Positions 45,149 to 54,362 of a DNA stretch of 64,000 nt are shown here, piece by piece. A program made the position numbers and the translations under genes. The stretch is from assembly GCA_020639135.1 (NCBI GenBank), contig JACKHE010000004.1, forward strand, positions 226,532-290,531, written 5' to 3'. Position 1 is the first letter of the stretch, and the number at the start of each line of letters is the position of its first letter. The notes beneath the pieces were generated by a model that was given only the letters and a program-made list of their open reading frames with translations, did no database searches and was not told the origin of the DNA. The DNA comes from Phycisphaeraceae bacterium (GTDB taxonomy: Bacteria > Planctomycetota > Phycisphaerae > Phycisphaerales > UBA1924).

Positions 45149-46572
45149 CAGGAGACGTACTTCGTTTCGAGGTACTCGTGCATGACGTAGCGTCCGCCCT
45201 CGCGCCCGAAGCCGGAGTGTTTCACGCCCCCGAAGGGCGCCTGCGCCGTGGAGGGCGCGCCGTCGTTGGCGCCGACGACGCCGTACTCGAGCGCCTCGGC
45301 GACACGCATCAGCCGGGAGGCGTCCCGGGAGTAGAAGTACGCGGCGAGCCCGAACTCGGAGTCGTTGGCGGCCTCGATCGCCTGGGACTCGTGCGTGAAC
45401 CGCTGGACGGGCGCGACGGGTCCGAAGGTCTCCTGGGTCGCGATGGTCATGTCGCGCGTGAACCCCTCCAGGAGCGTGGGCGCGTAGAAGCGGTTGGCGC
45501 AGCCCGCGACGGCGACCCGGGCGCCCCCCGCGCGGACCCGGCCCCCCTTGTCGCGCGCGTCGGCGACCTGTGATTCGACCTTGTCCATCGCGGCGTCGTT
45601 GATCAGCGGGCCGACCTGCACGCCCTCGTCCACGCCCCGGCCCACGCGTAGGGAACCGAGCTGCGCCTCGAGGCCCGCCACGAACTCGTCGTAGATCCCG
45701 TCCTGGACGTAGAAGCGGTTGGCGCAGATGCACGTCTGTCCCGTGTTGCGGAACTTGCTGGCCATGGCGCCGGAGAGGGCGGCCTCCACGTCGGCGTCGT
45801 CGAAGACGAGGAAGGGCGCGTGGCCGCCGAGCTCGAGCGAGAGCCGTGTCAGGTTTTCCGCGCCCTGACGCATGAGGATGCGCCCGACCGCCGTCGAGCC
45901 GGTGAAGCTGAGCTTGCGGACGGTCGGGTTGGCGCAGAGCTCGGCACCGATCGCCGGCGCATCGCCGGTGACAATGTTGACGACGCCGGCGGGGATGCCC
46001 GCTTCGATCGCCAGCTCGCCCAGCGCGAAAGCAGAGAGCGGCGTCAGCTCGGAGGGCTTGATGACCATCGTGCAGCCGCACGCGAGCGCGGGGCCCATCT
46101 TGCGCGTGATCATCGCGGAAGGGAAGTTCCAGGGCGTGATCGCCGCGGCGACACCGACGGGCTGCCTGAGCACGAGGATGCGCTTGTCGCGCGTCGAGGC
46201 GGGAATGGTCTCGCCGCAGACGCGCTTGCCCTCCTCCGCGGCCCAGGCGATGAACGATCGCGCGTAGTCGATCTCGCCCCGCGCCTCGCTCAGCGGCTTG
46301 CCCTGCTCGCTGGTCATCAGCCGCGCCAGCCGCTCGCGGTGCTCGACCATCAGCTGCGCGAGCCTGCGCAGCGGGACCGCGCGCTCCTCGGCGGTCCACG
46401 AGCGCCACTCGGGCAGCGCCGCGGCGGCGGCCTCGATCGCCCGCCGGGTCTCGGCGGCGCCGCAGCTGGGGATGACCGCGATGCGCTCGTCGGTCGCCGG
46501 GTCGAGGACGTCGATGGTCGCGCCGCTGTCGGCGTCGATCCACTGGTTGTTGATCAGGTTCCGGGTCTGCAT
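45139..46572 (-). CDS. gabD: Succinate-/aldehyde dehydrogenase (semialdehyde type)
   Basis: A 477-residue NAD(P)-dependent aldehyde dehydrogenase. Catalytic Cys281 lies in FRNTGQTCICANR and the general base Glu247 in LSLELGGHAPF; cofactor motif FTGSTAVGR and the N-terminal TPWNFP are in place. N-terminal NNQWIDADSGATIDVLDPAT and overall similarity to GabD favour succinate-semialdehyde dehydrogenase, so together with the downstream aminotransferase it can take GABA to succinate. Same strand as the aminotransferase operon, upstream of it, with its own possible terminator. Confidence 0.88.
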   Translation of the reverse strand: MQTRNLINNQWIDADSGATIDVLDPATDERIAVIPSCGAAETRRAIEAAAAALPEWRSWTAEERAVPLRRLAQLMVEHRERLARLMTSEQGKPLSEARGEIDYARSFIAWAAEEGKRVCGETIPASTRDKRILVLRQPVGVAAAITPWNFPSAMITRKMGPALACGCTMVIKPSELTPLSAFALGELAIEAGIPAGVVNIVTGDAPAIGAELCANPTVRKLSFTGSTAVGRILMRQGAENLTRLSLELGGHAPFLVFDDADVEAALSGAMASKFRNTGQTCICANRFYVQDGIYDEFVAGLEAQLGSLRVGRGVDEGVQVGPLINDAAMDKVESQVADARDKGGRVRAGGARVAVAGCANRFYAPTLLEGFTRDMTIATQETFGPVAPVQRFTHESQAIEAANDSEFGLAAYFYSRDASRLMRVAEALEYGVVGANDGAPSTAQAPFGGVKHSGFGREGGRYVMHEYLETKYVSWGL

Positions 46573-46880
46573 GAGGGCCCTCGGTGGATGGGATGGGGGG
46601 GCGGCCGGGAGGTGGATCCGGTCGCCGGGAGGGAGTCTATCCCCTCGGCTCAGAGCGCCGATTCTGCCGCTCTTTCCACCGTTGGCACAACATGTTGTGC
46701 ATTGCAAAAAGGAGTCCCGGCGCGCCCTGTCCAACGGGCCCCGGGGCTGCTAGAAGAGGCGGATTCCGGGCCGGGGCCGAGGAGGTCCCGGACGATCGGG
46801 CGGCGCCGCCGAGCGGGTCTCCCGGTCGCAGCTTGGGCGGGCGCCTGGCGCGTGGGCAAACATCACGGAGCAACGATCGC
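46573..46880. other. Divergent control region
   Basis: 308 bp between the divergent gabD-like gene and the ABC ATPase gene. Apart from the palindrome at 46685 no open frame or structured RNA is convincing. It should hold the promoters of both transcripts. Confidence 0.6.
46685..46700. promoter_or_regulatory. Perfect 16-bp palindrome, candidate shared operator
   Basis: GCACAACATGTTGTGC is self-complementary across all 16 bases. It lies 113 bp upstream of the gabD-like start and 180 bp upstream of the ATPase start. The sequence does not match the Fur or MntR boxes; GntR/TetR-type ACAAC-N2-GTTGT operators are of this form. No regulator gene is next to it. Confidence 0.5.
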
Positions 46881-47978
<1,098 letters not shown>

Positions 47979-47979
47979 G

Positions 47980-49701
47980 ATGCAGGGCGGCGCGCGGGTC
48001 CGTCAATACACCCTGATGGCGGTGGTGCTCGCGTTCTTCGCGATCTTTCTGCTGTACCCGATCTGGCTGACGGTCCGCGGCGGCTTTGTCGATGACCCGA
48101 TCACACGCGAGGGGTTCACGCTTCGGCACGTGGCGCTGGTCTTCCGCGACCCGGTGCTGCGCGACGGGCTGATCAACTCGCTGCTGCTGGCGCTGACGGC
48201 GACGGGGCTGTCGCTGCTCTTCGGGCTGCCGCTGGGGATGCTCTCGGCCAGGTGTCAGTACCCGTTCAAGAGGACGCTCGACGCGGCGATCCTGGCGCCG
48301 CTGATCCTGCCGCCGTTCGTCGGCGCGATCGGGCTCAAGGCGATCCTGGGGCGCACCGGCTCGCTGAACATGCTGCTGGGGACGGACTGGGACATCCTGG
48401 GCACGGCGCGGTTCTGGGGGGTGGCGGTGGCGATGGCGCTGCACCTGTACCCGATCATCTATCTCAACGTGAAGGCGGCCGCGGGGGGCATCGACCCGTC
48501 GATGGACGAAGCGGCGCAGGTCGCCGGGGCGCACCCGATCATCCGTCTGCTGCGGGTGTCGTTCCCGATGCTGCTCCCGGGTGTTTTCGCCGGCGCCTCC
48601 ATCGTGCTGATCTGGTCGTTCACGGAGCTCGGGACGCCGCTGATCTTCGACTACAACGTCGTCACGGCGGTGCAGATCTTCCAGGGCATCAAGGAGATGG
48701 ACGCCTCCAGCGAGCCCTACGCGCTGACCGCGGTGATGCTGATCGTGGCGACGATCATGTACTTCATCAGCAAGACGCTGCTGGTCAGCGACGGCAGCGT
48801 CGCGACGACCCGCGTGCTCCGCGCCGGGGAGACGAAGATCCTTCGCGGCCCCGGGGCGTGGCAGACCGCCGGGCTGTTCTTCGCGGTGATCGCGCTGGCG
48901 CTCGTCCCGCACCTGGGCGTCGTGCTGATGAGCCTGTCGCAGCCCGAGAGCTGGAACGAATCGATCCTGCCCACGCGGTGGACCACCGGCAACTACGCCG
49001 CGGCGCTGGGGCACCCGCTCGTGTCGGGCGCGATCCGCAACAGCCTGGTGCTGTCGCTGGCCGCGGCGACGATCAGCATGGGGCTGGGCATCGCGATCGG
49101 GTACCTCGTGGTGCGCACAAAGCTTGTCGGTCGCAAGGCGGTGGACTCGCTGTCGATGCTGCCGCTGGCGGTGCCGGGGCTGGTGATGGCGTTCGGGTTC
49201 GTCGCGGTGAGCATGAGCTGGCCCTTCGGCAAGGGCGACCCGCTCGACGGGCTGATCGACGTGGTGGGCTCGAACCCCAACCCGCTGCCGCTGCTGGCGG
49301 TGGCGTACGCCGTCCGGAGGCTGCCGTATATCGTCCGCGCCACCGTCGCGGGTCTGCAGCAGGTCAGCGTCGAGCTGGAGGAGGCGGCGACGCTCTTCGG
49401 CGCCAGGCTGATCGACCGGTTCCGCACGATCGTGCTGCCGCTGATCCTGGGCAATCTCTTCGCGGGCGGGCTGCTGGTCTTCGCGTTCTCGATGCTGGAG
49501 GTCAGCGACTCGCTGATCCTCGCGCAGCAGGAGCGGCACTACCCGATCACCAAGGCGATCTACATGCTCACCGAGCGCCTCAACGACGGGACGGTGCTCG
49601 CGTGCGCCACGGGCGTGTGGGCGATGGTCCTGCTGGCGGTGTGCCTGGGGCTGGCGACGTCCTTCTTCGGCAAGAGCCTGGGCAGCGTGTTCCGGGTCTA
49701 A
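47980..49701 (+). CDS. ABC transporter permease with two fused transmembrane domains (FbpB-like)
   Basis: A 573-residue permease with about 12 helices. Two inner-membrane-component EAA motifs mark the two halves: one in DEAAQVAGAHPIIRLLRVSFPML (near 175) and one in EEAATLFGARLIDRFRTIVLP (near 470). Fused double permeases are characteristic of Fbp/iron and related 2-aminoethylphosphonate importers. N-terminal helix AVVLAFFAIFLLYPIWLT. Its TAA stop overlaps by 3 bases the stop of the convergent binding-protein gene. Confidence 0.9.
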   Translation: MQGGARVRQYTLMAVVLAFFAIFLLYPIWLTVRGGFVDDPITREGFTLRHVALVFRDPVLRDGLINSLLLALTATGLSLLFGLPLGMLSARCQYPFKRTLDAAILAPLILPPFVGAIGLKAILGRTGSLNMLLGTDWDILGTARFWGVAVAMALHLYPIIYLNVKAAAGGIDPSMDEAAQVAGAHPIIRLLRVSFPMLLPGVFAGASIVLIWSFTELGTPLIFDYNVVTAVQIFQGIKEMDASSEPYALTAVMLIVATIMYFISKTLLVSDGSVATTRVLRAGETKILRGPGAWQTAGLFFAVIALALVPHLGVVLMSLSQPESWNESILPTRWTTGNYAAALGHPLVSGAIRNSLVLSLAAATISMGLGIAIGYLVVRTKLVGRKAVDSLSMLPLAVPGLVMAFGFVAVSMSWPFGKGDPLDGLIDVVGSNPNPLPLLAVAYAVRRLPYIVRATVAGLQQVSVELEEAATLFGARLIDRFRTIVLPLILGNLFAGGLLVFAFSMLEVSDSLILAQQERHYPITKAIYMLTERLNDGTVLACATGVWAMVLLAVCLGLATSFFGKSLGSVFRV

Positions 49702-51251
49702 TCCCGCGAGCCGGCCATCTCACCAGCCCGCCGAATCACCTCGCGGTAGTTGCGCCGGAACTGATTCGCGTAATCGATGCTCAGCTCCGCCGCGCGGTCG
49801 CGGTCGCGCCACTCCTGGCGGATCTCCCCGTAGTGCGCCTCGTCGAAGGGCACGGCCTCACCGTCGGCCTTGACGTGCGTGGGCATCGCGAAAAAGAGCT
49901 CCTCGAGCCCGGCCACCACCCCCGGGCTGGCGCCGGATTCCCGGGCACGCGTCATCGCCTTCCACGCGCGGCGCTGCTCCTCGTGCACGTCGATGATCGC
50001 GGCGCCCATGATCGGGCCGATCATCGAGCGCCAGCCGCGCGACGGCGCCTCGCTGGCGATCTCGAACGGGTTGATGTCGTCGATGAACCGGTCGCGGTAC
50101 TTCGCATAGAACTCGCGGCGGATCGGCATGCGGCGTAGCTCGTACTGCTCGGGCCCGATGCCCGGGTCCTGCGCGAGCTTCGACCGCGCGGGAAGCTGCC
50201 ACAGCGCCTGGCCCTCGTCGCTCAGGCAGAACTCGACGAACCGGCGCGCCAGCTCCGGGTGCGGCGCCCCGCGGAGCAGGGAGATCGGGTCGGGATCGAC
50301 GAACACCATCGAGGCGGGCTCGACGAATCGCAACCGCGAGTCCGCCGCCGACCCGCCGGGCGGGATGACCGCCTGCGCCTGGTAGCGCCCGTAGAAGTCG
50401 ATGGAGACACCGACGGCGGCGTCGCCGTGGCTGACGTCGAGGACGATCTTCTTGGATTCCGCGGCGAAGTAGCGCGTGTTAGCGCCCATCGCGCGGAGGA
50501 TGCGCCAGCCCTCGTCCCAGCCGTAGTTGTTCAGGATGGACTCGTACGTCGTCGCAACGGAGCCGGACTGCCGCGGGTCGCCCAGCGCGAGCAGCCCCAT
50601 GAAGTCGGGGTCGGCGAGGTCGCTCCAGCGCTGCGGGATCTCGATGCCCTGGCGCGCCAGCGCATCGAGGTTGCACAGCACGCCGAAGCTGCTGGTGGCA
50701 AGCCCGAACCAGTAGCGGTCAGGGTCGTAGAGCGTGGAGACGCCGATGCGGTTCTCGCCGTACCAATCGTCGAGCGTCGCCTGATCGAACTCGATGGGCG
50801 CCGAGATGGGGATGCGGACGTTCTCGTCGCCGATGGGGACGGTGACGCCGCGCTTGAGCAGCCCGTGCTCGTAGGTGCCGCCGCCGAAGCAGAGGTCGTA
50901 GGGCATGGTGATCCCCTCGGCCATCGCGCCGTCGGGCAGGATGTTCCCGCGCTTGGCGGCGCTCTCGTAGATCGCCATGAGCTGGGCGCGGATCTCGCTG
51001 GTGCCTCCCGGGCGGCGGAAGTCGATCGCGGCGGGCTCGCCGTATTCGCGTTGGTGCCAGGCCTTGAAGGCGCCGGCGAACTCGAGGCGGATCTGCTCGT
51101 TGTGGGGCGAGATGATGATCAGCGTCGGCGTCCCGGTCGCCGTCGTCGCCGAGGCGGGGCGCAACACGAAGGGGATGGCGATCAGCGTCGCCAGGACGAC
51201 GGCCAGGAGGATCGAGAGGGGTGCGGATCCGCGCGCGGCGGTGGTGGTCAT
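49698..51251 (-). CDS. Extracellular solute-binding protein (iron/organic solute type)
   Basis: A 517-residue periplasmic binding protein anchored by an N-terminal signal/helix (LLAVVLATLIAIPFVL). The core has LIIISPHNEQIRLEFAGAF, PDGAMAEG and YGENRIGVSTLYDPD and is typical of type-2 binding proteins of the AfuA/FbpA cluster, but ~150 residues longer than the usual ~340 because of the C-terminal part after residue ~390 (RDRFIDDINPFEIASEAPS ...). It is encoded convergently with the ATPase/permease pair and overlaps the permease gene at its 3' end, an unusual arrangement for a likely partner. Confidence 0.8.
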   Translation of the reverse strand: MTTTAARGSAPLSILLAVVLATLIAIPFVLRPASATTATGTPTLIIISPHNEQIRLEFAGAFKAWHQREYGEPAAIDFRRPGGTSEIRAQLMAIYESAAKRGNILPDGAMAEGITMPYDLCFGGGTYEHGLLKRGVTVPIGDENVRIPISAPIEFDQATLDDWYGENRIGVSTLYDPDRYWFGLATSSFGVLCNLDALARQGIEIPQRWSDLADPDFMGLLALGDPRQSGSVATTYESILNNYGWDEGWRILRAMGANTRYFAAESKKIVLDVSHGDAAVGVSIDFYGRYQAQAVIPPGGSAADSRLRFVEPASMVFVDPDPISLLRGAPHPELARRFVEFCLSDEGQALWQLPARSKLAQDPGIGPEQYELRRMPIRREFYAKYRDRFIDDINPFEIASEAPSRGWRSMIGPIMGAAIIDVHEEQRRAWKAMTRARESGASPGVVAGLEELFFAMPTHVKADGEAVPFDEAHYGEIRQEWRDRDRAAELSIDYANQFRRNYREVIRRAGEMAGSRD

Positions 51252-51358
51252 GGTGTGCTCGGCGAGAGGAGGCTATCTGCTCAGAACGTGACTGCGGCCC
51301 GAGTTTACCCCCCCATCGCGGCGCGGGTCGGCAATCGCACATCGTTCCCGATCAACCA

Positions 51359-51754
51359 CTACAGGTTGTGCCGAGTCGCGCGAATCACGGCGATCTCACC
51401 CAGCGCGCCGATCAGCACGCCCACCGTGTAGCAGGCCAGGTCGGACCACAGAAAACCCGAGCCGAGGATCAGCGCGCCGGGGACCGTCCCGCGGATCGAG
51501 TCGATCCACGGCGCGTGGTAGAGCTGGCTGATCTCGATGGCGAAGGAGAACAGGAGCGCGATCGCCGCACGCCGCACGAGCGGCATCCTCGGCGCCAGCA
51601 CGCTCAGCCCCAGCAGCGCGGCGAGCGCCCAGAGCGTGTCGCCGGTGTACGTCGCGATGAACTCGGGAAGCGATGACCCGAAGCGTCGGGAGCCCAGTCC
51701 AAGCGCGATCACCGGCAGGGTCAGCAAGACATAGGTTGCGCGTCGATTCATCAT
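51359..51754 (-). CDS. DUF2809 family membrane protein
   Basis: A 131-residue protein with four helices. GDTLWALAALLGLSVLAP, EISQLYHAPWIDSIRGTVPG and GSGFLWSDLACYTVGVL are the characteristic blocks of DUF2809, a small VanZ-like family of unknown function. ATG 51754 (or 51751) is preferred since GGAG is 5-7 bases upstream; a GTG/ATG-like start at 51787 would extend it by 11 residues. Divergent from the next gene. Confidence 0.8.
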   Translation of the reverse strand: MMNRRATYVLLTLPVIALGLGSRRFGSSLPEFIATYTGDTLWALAALLGLSVLAPRMPLVRRAAIALLFSFAIEISQLYHAPWIDSIRGTVPGALILGSGFLWSDLACYTVGVLIGALGEIAVIRATRHNL

Positions 51755-51877
51755 CGCTCCGCGAGGGTGTGCGCCGCTCCTGCTCATTCCATGCAGGATA
51801 TCGCATCATTCCGGACGTGCCCGTCGCCGCGGGATCGCAACAGTCCGTGGGCGAAGCGCCGCGGTACACTGGCCGGC

Positions 51878-52969
51878 ATGGATGCATCCAACCCGCAGTC
51901 CCGGCAGCCGGAGCTGGCGCTCACCGCGTCTCGCGGCATGACCTCGTGGATGCTGCGCGAGCGCGCGAGCATCGCCTTCACGACCTACCAGGCCGGCAAG
52001 CTCTTCGCCGTGGGGCTGCAGCCCGACGGGCGGCTCTCCGTGTTCGAGCGCACGTTCAACCGGTGCATGGGCCTCCACGCCGATCACGGCTCGCAGACGC
52101 TCTGGATGACCTCGCTCTACCAGCTCTGGCGGTTCGAGAACTTCGTCCCCGGGGGCCAGGCGACGCCGGACGGGTACGACAGGGTGTACGTCCCGACGCT
52201 CGGGCACACGACCGGGGACGTGGACATCCACGACCTGCACGTCCGCGCCGACGGCTCGCCGGTGTTCGTCGTCACGCTCTTCAACTGCATCGCCACGAGC
52301 AGCGCAACGCACAGCTTCCGGCCGCTCTGGAAGCCGCCGTTCATCTCGAAACTCGTCGCCGAGGACCGGTGCCACCTCAACGGGATGGCGGTCGATCCCG
52401 CGACGAGTGAGCCCGCGTACGTCACTATCGTCAGCAGGTCCGATGTGAGCGACGGCTGGCGCGACCGCCGCGTCGGGGGCGGCGTGCTGATGGACGTGCG
52501 CACGAACGAGGTGGTGTGCGAGGGCCTGAGCATGCCGCACTCGCCGAGAATGCACCCCGACTATCCCGACCGCGTGTGGCTGCTCCAGGCGGGGACGGGG
52601 TTCCTGGGGTACGTCGATCTCAAGTCGGGGGATTTCCGGGAGGTCGCGTTCTGCCCCGGGTTCACGCGGGGGCTGTCGTTCGTGGGCCGCAGCGCCATCG
52701 TCGGGCTCTCGACGACGCGCGAGCACCGCACGTTTGCGGGTCTGCCCCTGGACGAGAACCTGAAGCGGCGCGACGCCGAGCCCCGGTGCGCCATCCACGT
52801 CATCAATCTCGACACGGGCAACACGGATCACTGGCTGCGGATCGAGGGCGTGGTGCACGAGCTTTACGATGTCGTTGCGCTGCGCGACGTCGTCCGACCG
52901 AAGCTGCTGGGCTTCAAGACGGACGAGATCCGGCGCACGCTCCGGATCGACGAGTCGCCCGGGCTGTAA
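51878..52969 (+). CDS. TIGR03032/DUF4915-family protein
   Basis: A 363-residue protein that matches in size and blocks the TIGR03032 family (ASIAFTTYQAGKLFAVG, FNRCMGLHAD, VYVPTLGHTTGDVDIHDL, RCHLNGMAV, SMPHSPRMH, FLGYVDLKSGDF, CPGFTRGLSFVG). The pattern of ~40-50 residue beta repeats suggests a beta-propeller. Function unknown. Start ATG 51878; the frame is open upstream but antisense to the DUF2809 gene. A hairpin follows the stop. Confidence 0.8.
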   Translation: MDASNPQSRQPELALTASRGMTSWMLRERASIAFTTYQAGKLFAVGLQPDGRLSVFERTFNRCMGLHADHGSQTLWMTSLYQLWRFENFVPGGQATPDGYDRVYVPTLGHTTGDVDIHDLHVRADGSPVFVVTLFNCIATSSATHSFRPLWKPPFISKLVAEDRCHLNGMAVDPATSEPAYVTIVSRSDVSDGWRDRRVGGGVLMDVRTNEVVCEGLSMPHSPRMHPDYPDRVWLLQAGTGFLGYVDLKSGDFREVAFCPGFTRGLSFVGRSAIVGLSTTREHRTFAGLPLDENLKRRDAEPRCAIHVINLDTGNTDHWLRIEGVVHELYDVVALRDVVRPKLLGFKTDEIRRTLRIDESPGL

Positions 52970-52985
52970 GCCTCCGATGCAGAGC

Positions 52986-53006
52986 GGCGACCCCCGGCGG
53001 GTCGCC
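52986..53006 (+). terminator. GC hairpin after the DUF4915-family gene
   Basis: GGCGACCC (52986-52993) pairs with GGGTCGCC (52999-53006) around a CCGGC loop, 16 bp after the stop codon. No T-run follows, so termination is only suggested. Confidence 0.4.
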
Positions 53007-53065
53007 GGGGGGCGCCGGTGCGTGTGGAATACTCTCGGAGAGCGGGTCAGTCGCAGCTGACCCAG

Positions 53066-53154
53066 CGGGGAGAGCGGGATTCGAACACGCGGAACCCCTA
53101 TCGCAGTTCACTGGTTTAGCAAGCCGGCGCCTTCAGCCGCTCGGCCATCTCATT
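53066..53154 (-). pseudogene. Decayed copy of tRNA-Ser(GCU)
   Basis: Same 89-base length as the intact gene at 55275-55363 and aligned at a fixed offset of 2209 bp, with 8 differences. These break the acceptor stem (the 5' end reads AATGAGA against TCTCCCC), one T-stem pair and two anticodon-stem pairs, so it should not fold into a working tRNA. It sits at the left edge of the low-GC RHS segment. Confidence 0.75.
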
Positions 53155-53156
53155 AG

Positions 53157-54362
53157 CAGCTCCTCGGCGACATCGACGCCGACGGGGACGTTGATCCGAA
53201 CGATGTCGCGGTCATCGCCGGCGCGATCGGCGAGCAGTTCAACGACACCGGCGCCGGCGGCGAACCCACCGCCGAGTACCGCGCCGACGCCGACTGCAAC
53301 CTCGACGGCGTCATCGACAACGCCGACCTGGCCATCGTCACCAGCGCCCTGGGAGCCGAGACGCCCCGGGGCCTCTTCGGCGACGTCCCCTGCGCCGTCG
53401 GCTACGCCGGCGGCCTGCACGAGCCTGCGCTTGGCTTGTGGCTCTTCCGCAACCGCTGGTACGACAGCGAAAACGGCCGCTGGCTGACGCGGGACCAGGC
53501 GGGCTACATCGACGGGTTGAACATGTACCGGTATGTGAGTGGGAATCCGCTGCGGTACTGGGATCCGTTTGGGCTGTGTCCTCTCGAAGCAATCAGGTAC
53601 AACGGAAGTGCTGAGCAGGCGTATTTCGAGGGTATGCGCGGGATCAGACAAGATCTCGTCGATCCTCTCGTGGACAATTCCATCGAGTATGTGAAACCGC
53701 GCCTCGACAACATTGTCGCAGGAGCTGGGGCAGGTGGCGTCGCGGGCGCTGGGGTAGGCACAACGATCGGAGCAATGTTTGCAGGCGTCGGCGCTGGCCC
53801 TGGTGCACTCATCGGCGGGCTGTCGGGTATTGTCGGCGGCGCTATTGAGGGCTTGTTGTCGGAGCCGGGCACAACTGTTGAGGAATCGATCCGGGACGGA
53901 GCTATCGCGGGTGCGATCGATGGCGCAATTGGGGCATTCGGATCCGCGTATCGATCCGTCGGCAAGGCAGCCGACACTGTGGCGGACCTCAGCAGGCCCG
54001 TAAGATCAAATGCTGAACTTGTTCAGGAGGTAGCGAACAGAGCCGGCACAAGAGCAGAAAGGTTTGGCAACAACCTCTCGCCAGCAGCCTTGGGGACAAA
54101 GCAACACCGCTATGCCTCCAATCTACTTGAAAGATATCAAACTCGATATGGCGACCGAGGCTTGATGTCTGAAGTATCATTCCTAAATGGCGACAAGGTC
54201 GTATATGGCACACCCGGGAGTATTCGCATCGACGTGTTGGACATCACGTCAGATACCGCATTCGATTTTAAGTTCGGCGCCAGCGGCTTGTCGCCAACCA
54301 GAGTGGCCAATATCCGTCAGCATTCACCGGTTGAATCAGTGTGGGAGATACGACCCGAATGA
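53157..54362 (+). CDS. Start-less dockerin-RHS core fragment fused to a nuclease-type toxin domain
   Basis: Open for 401 codons from just after a TAG, but no ATG/GTG exists before the internal TTG at 53436, so this is a 5'-truncated or domain-swapped gene. It opens with two dockerin-like units (DADGDVDPNDVAVIAGAIG and CNLDGVIDNADLAIVTSALG). RHS/YD-repeat core follows, ending in the canonical NRWYDSENGRWLTRDQAGYIDGLN ... WDPFG. A glycine/alanine-rich membrane-like linker comes next, then a C-terminal domain with GTKQHRYASNL and IRIDVLDITSDTAFDFKFG, a D-(x)n-DxK pattern like PD-(D/E)xK nucleases. The 3' part has visibly lower G+C. Stop overlaps the next gene (ATGA). Confidence 0.72.
   Translation, partial: QLLGDIDADGDVDPNDVAVIAGAIGEQFNDTGAGGEPTAEYRADADCNLDGVIDNADLAIVTSALGAETPRGLFGDVPCAVGYAGGLHEPALGLWLFRNRWYDSENGRWLTRDQAGYIDGLNMYRYVSGNPLRYWDPFGLCPLEAIRYNGSAEQAYFEGMRGIRQDLVDPLVDNSIEYVKPRLDNIVAGAGAGGVAGAGVGTTIGAMFAGVGAGPGALIGGLSGIVGGAIEGLLSEPGTTVEESIRDGAIAGAIDGAIGAFGSAYRSVGKAADTVADLSRPVRSNAELVQEVANRAGTRAERFGNNLSPAALGTKQHRYASNLLERYQTRYGDRGLMSEVSFLNGDKVVYGTPGSIRIDVLDITSDTAFDFKFGASGLSPTRVANIRQHSPVESVWEIRPE

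Noticed and set aside
46685..46700. Fur or MntR box
   Set aside because: The palindrome does not contain the GATAAT-like Fur core or the TAGC-N4-GCTA MntR core.
53066..53154. Second functional tRNA-Ser(GCU)
   Set aside because: Three of seven acceptor pairs, one T-stem pair and two anticodon-stem pairs are broken, so it is called a pseudogene.
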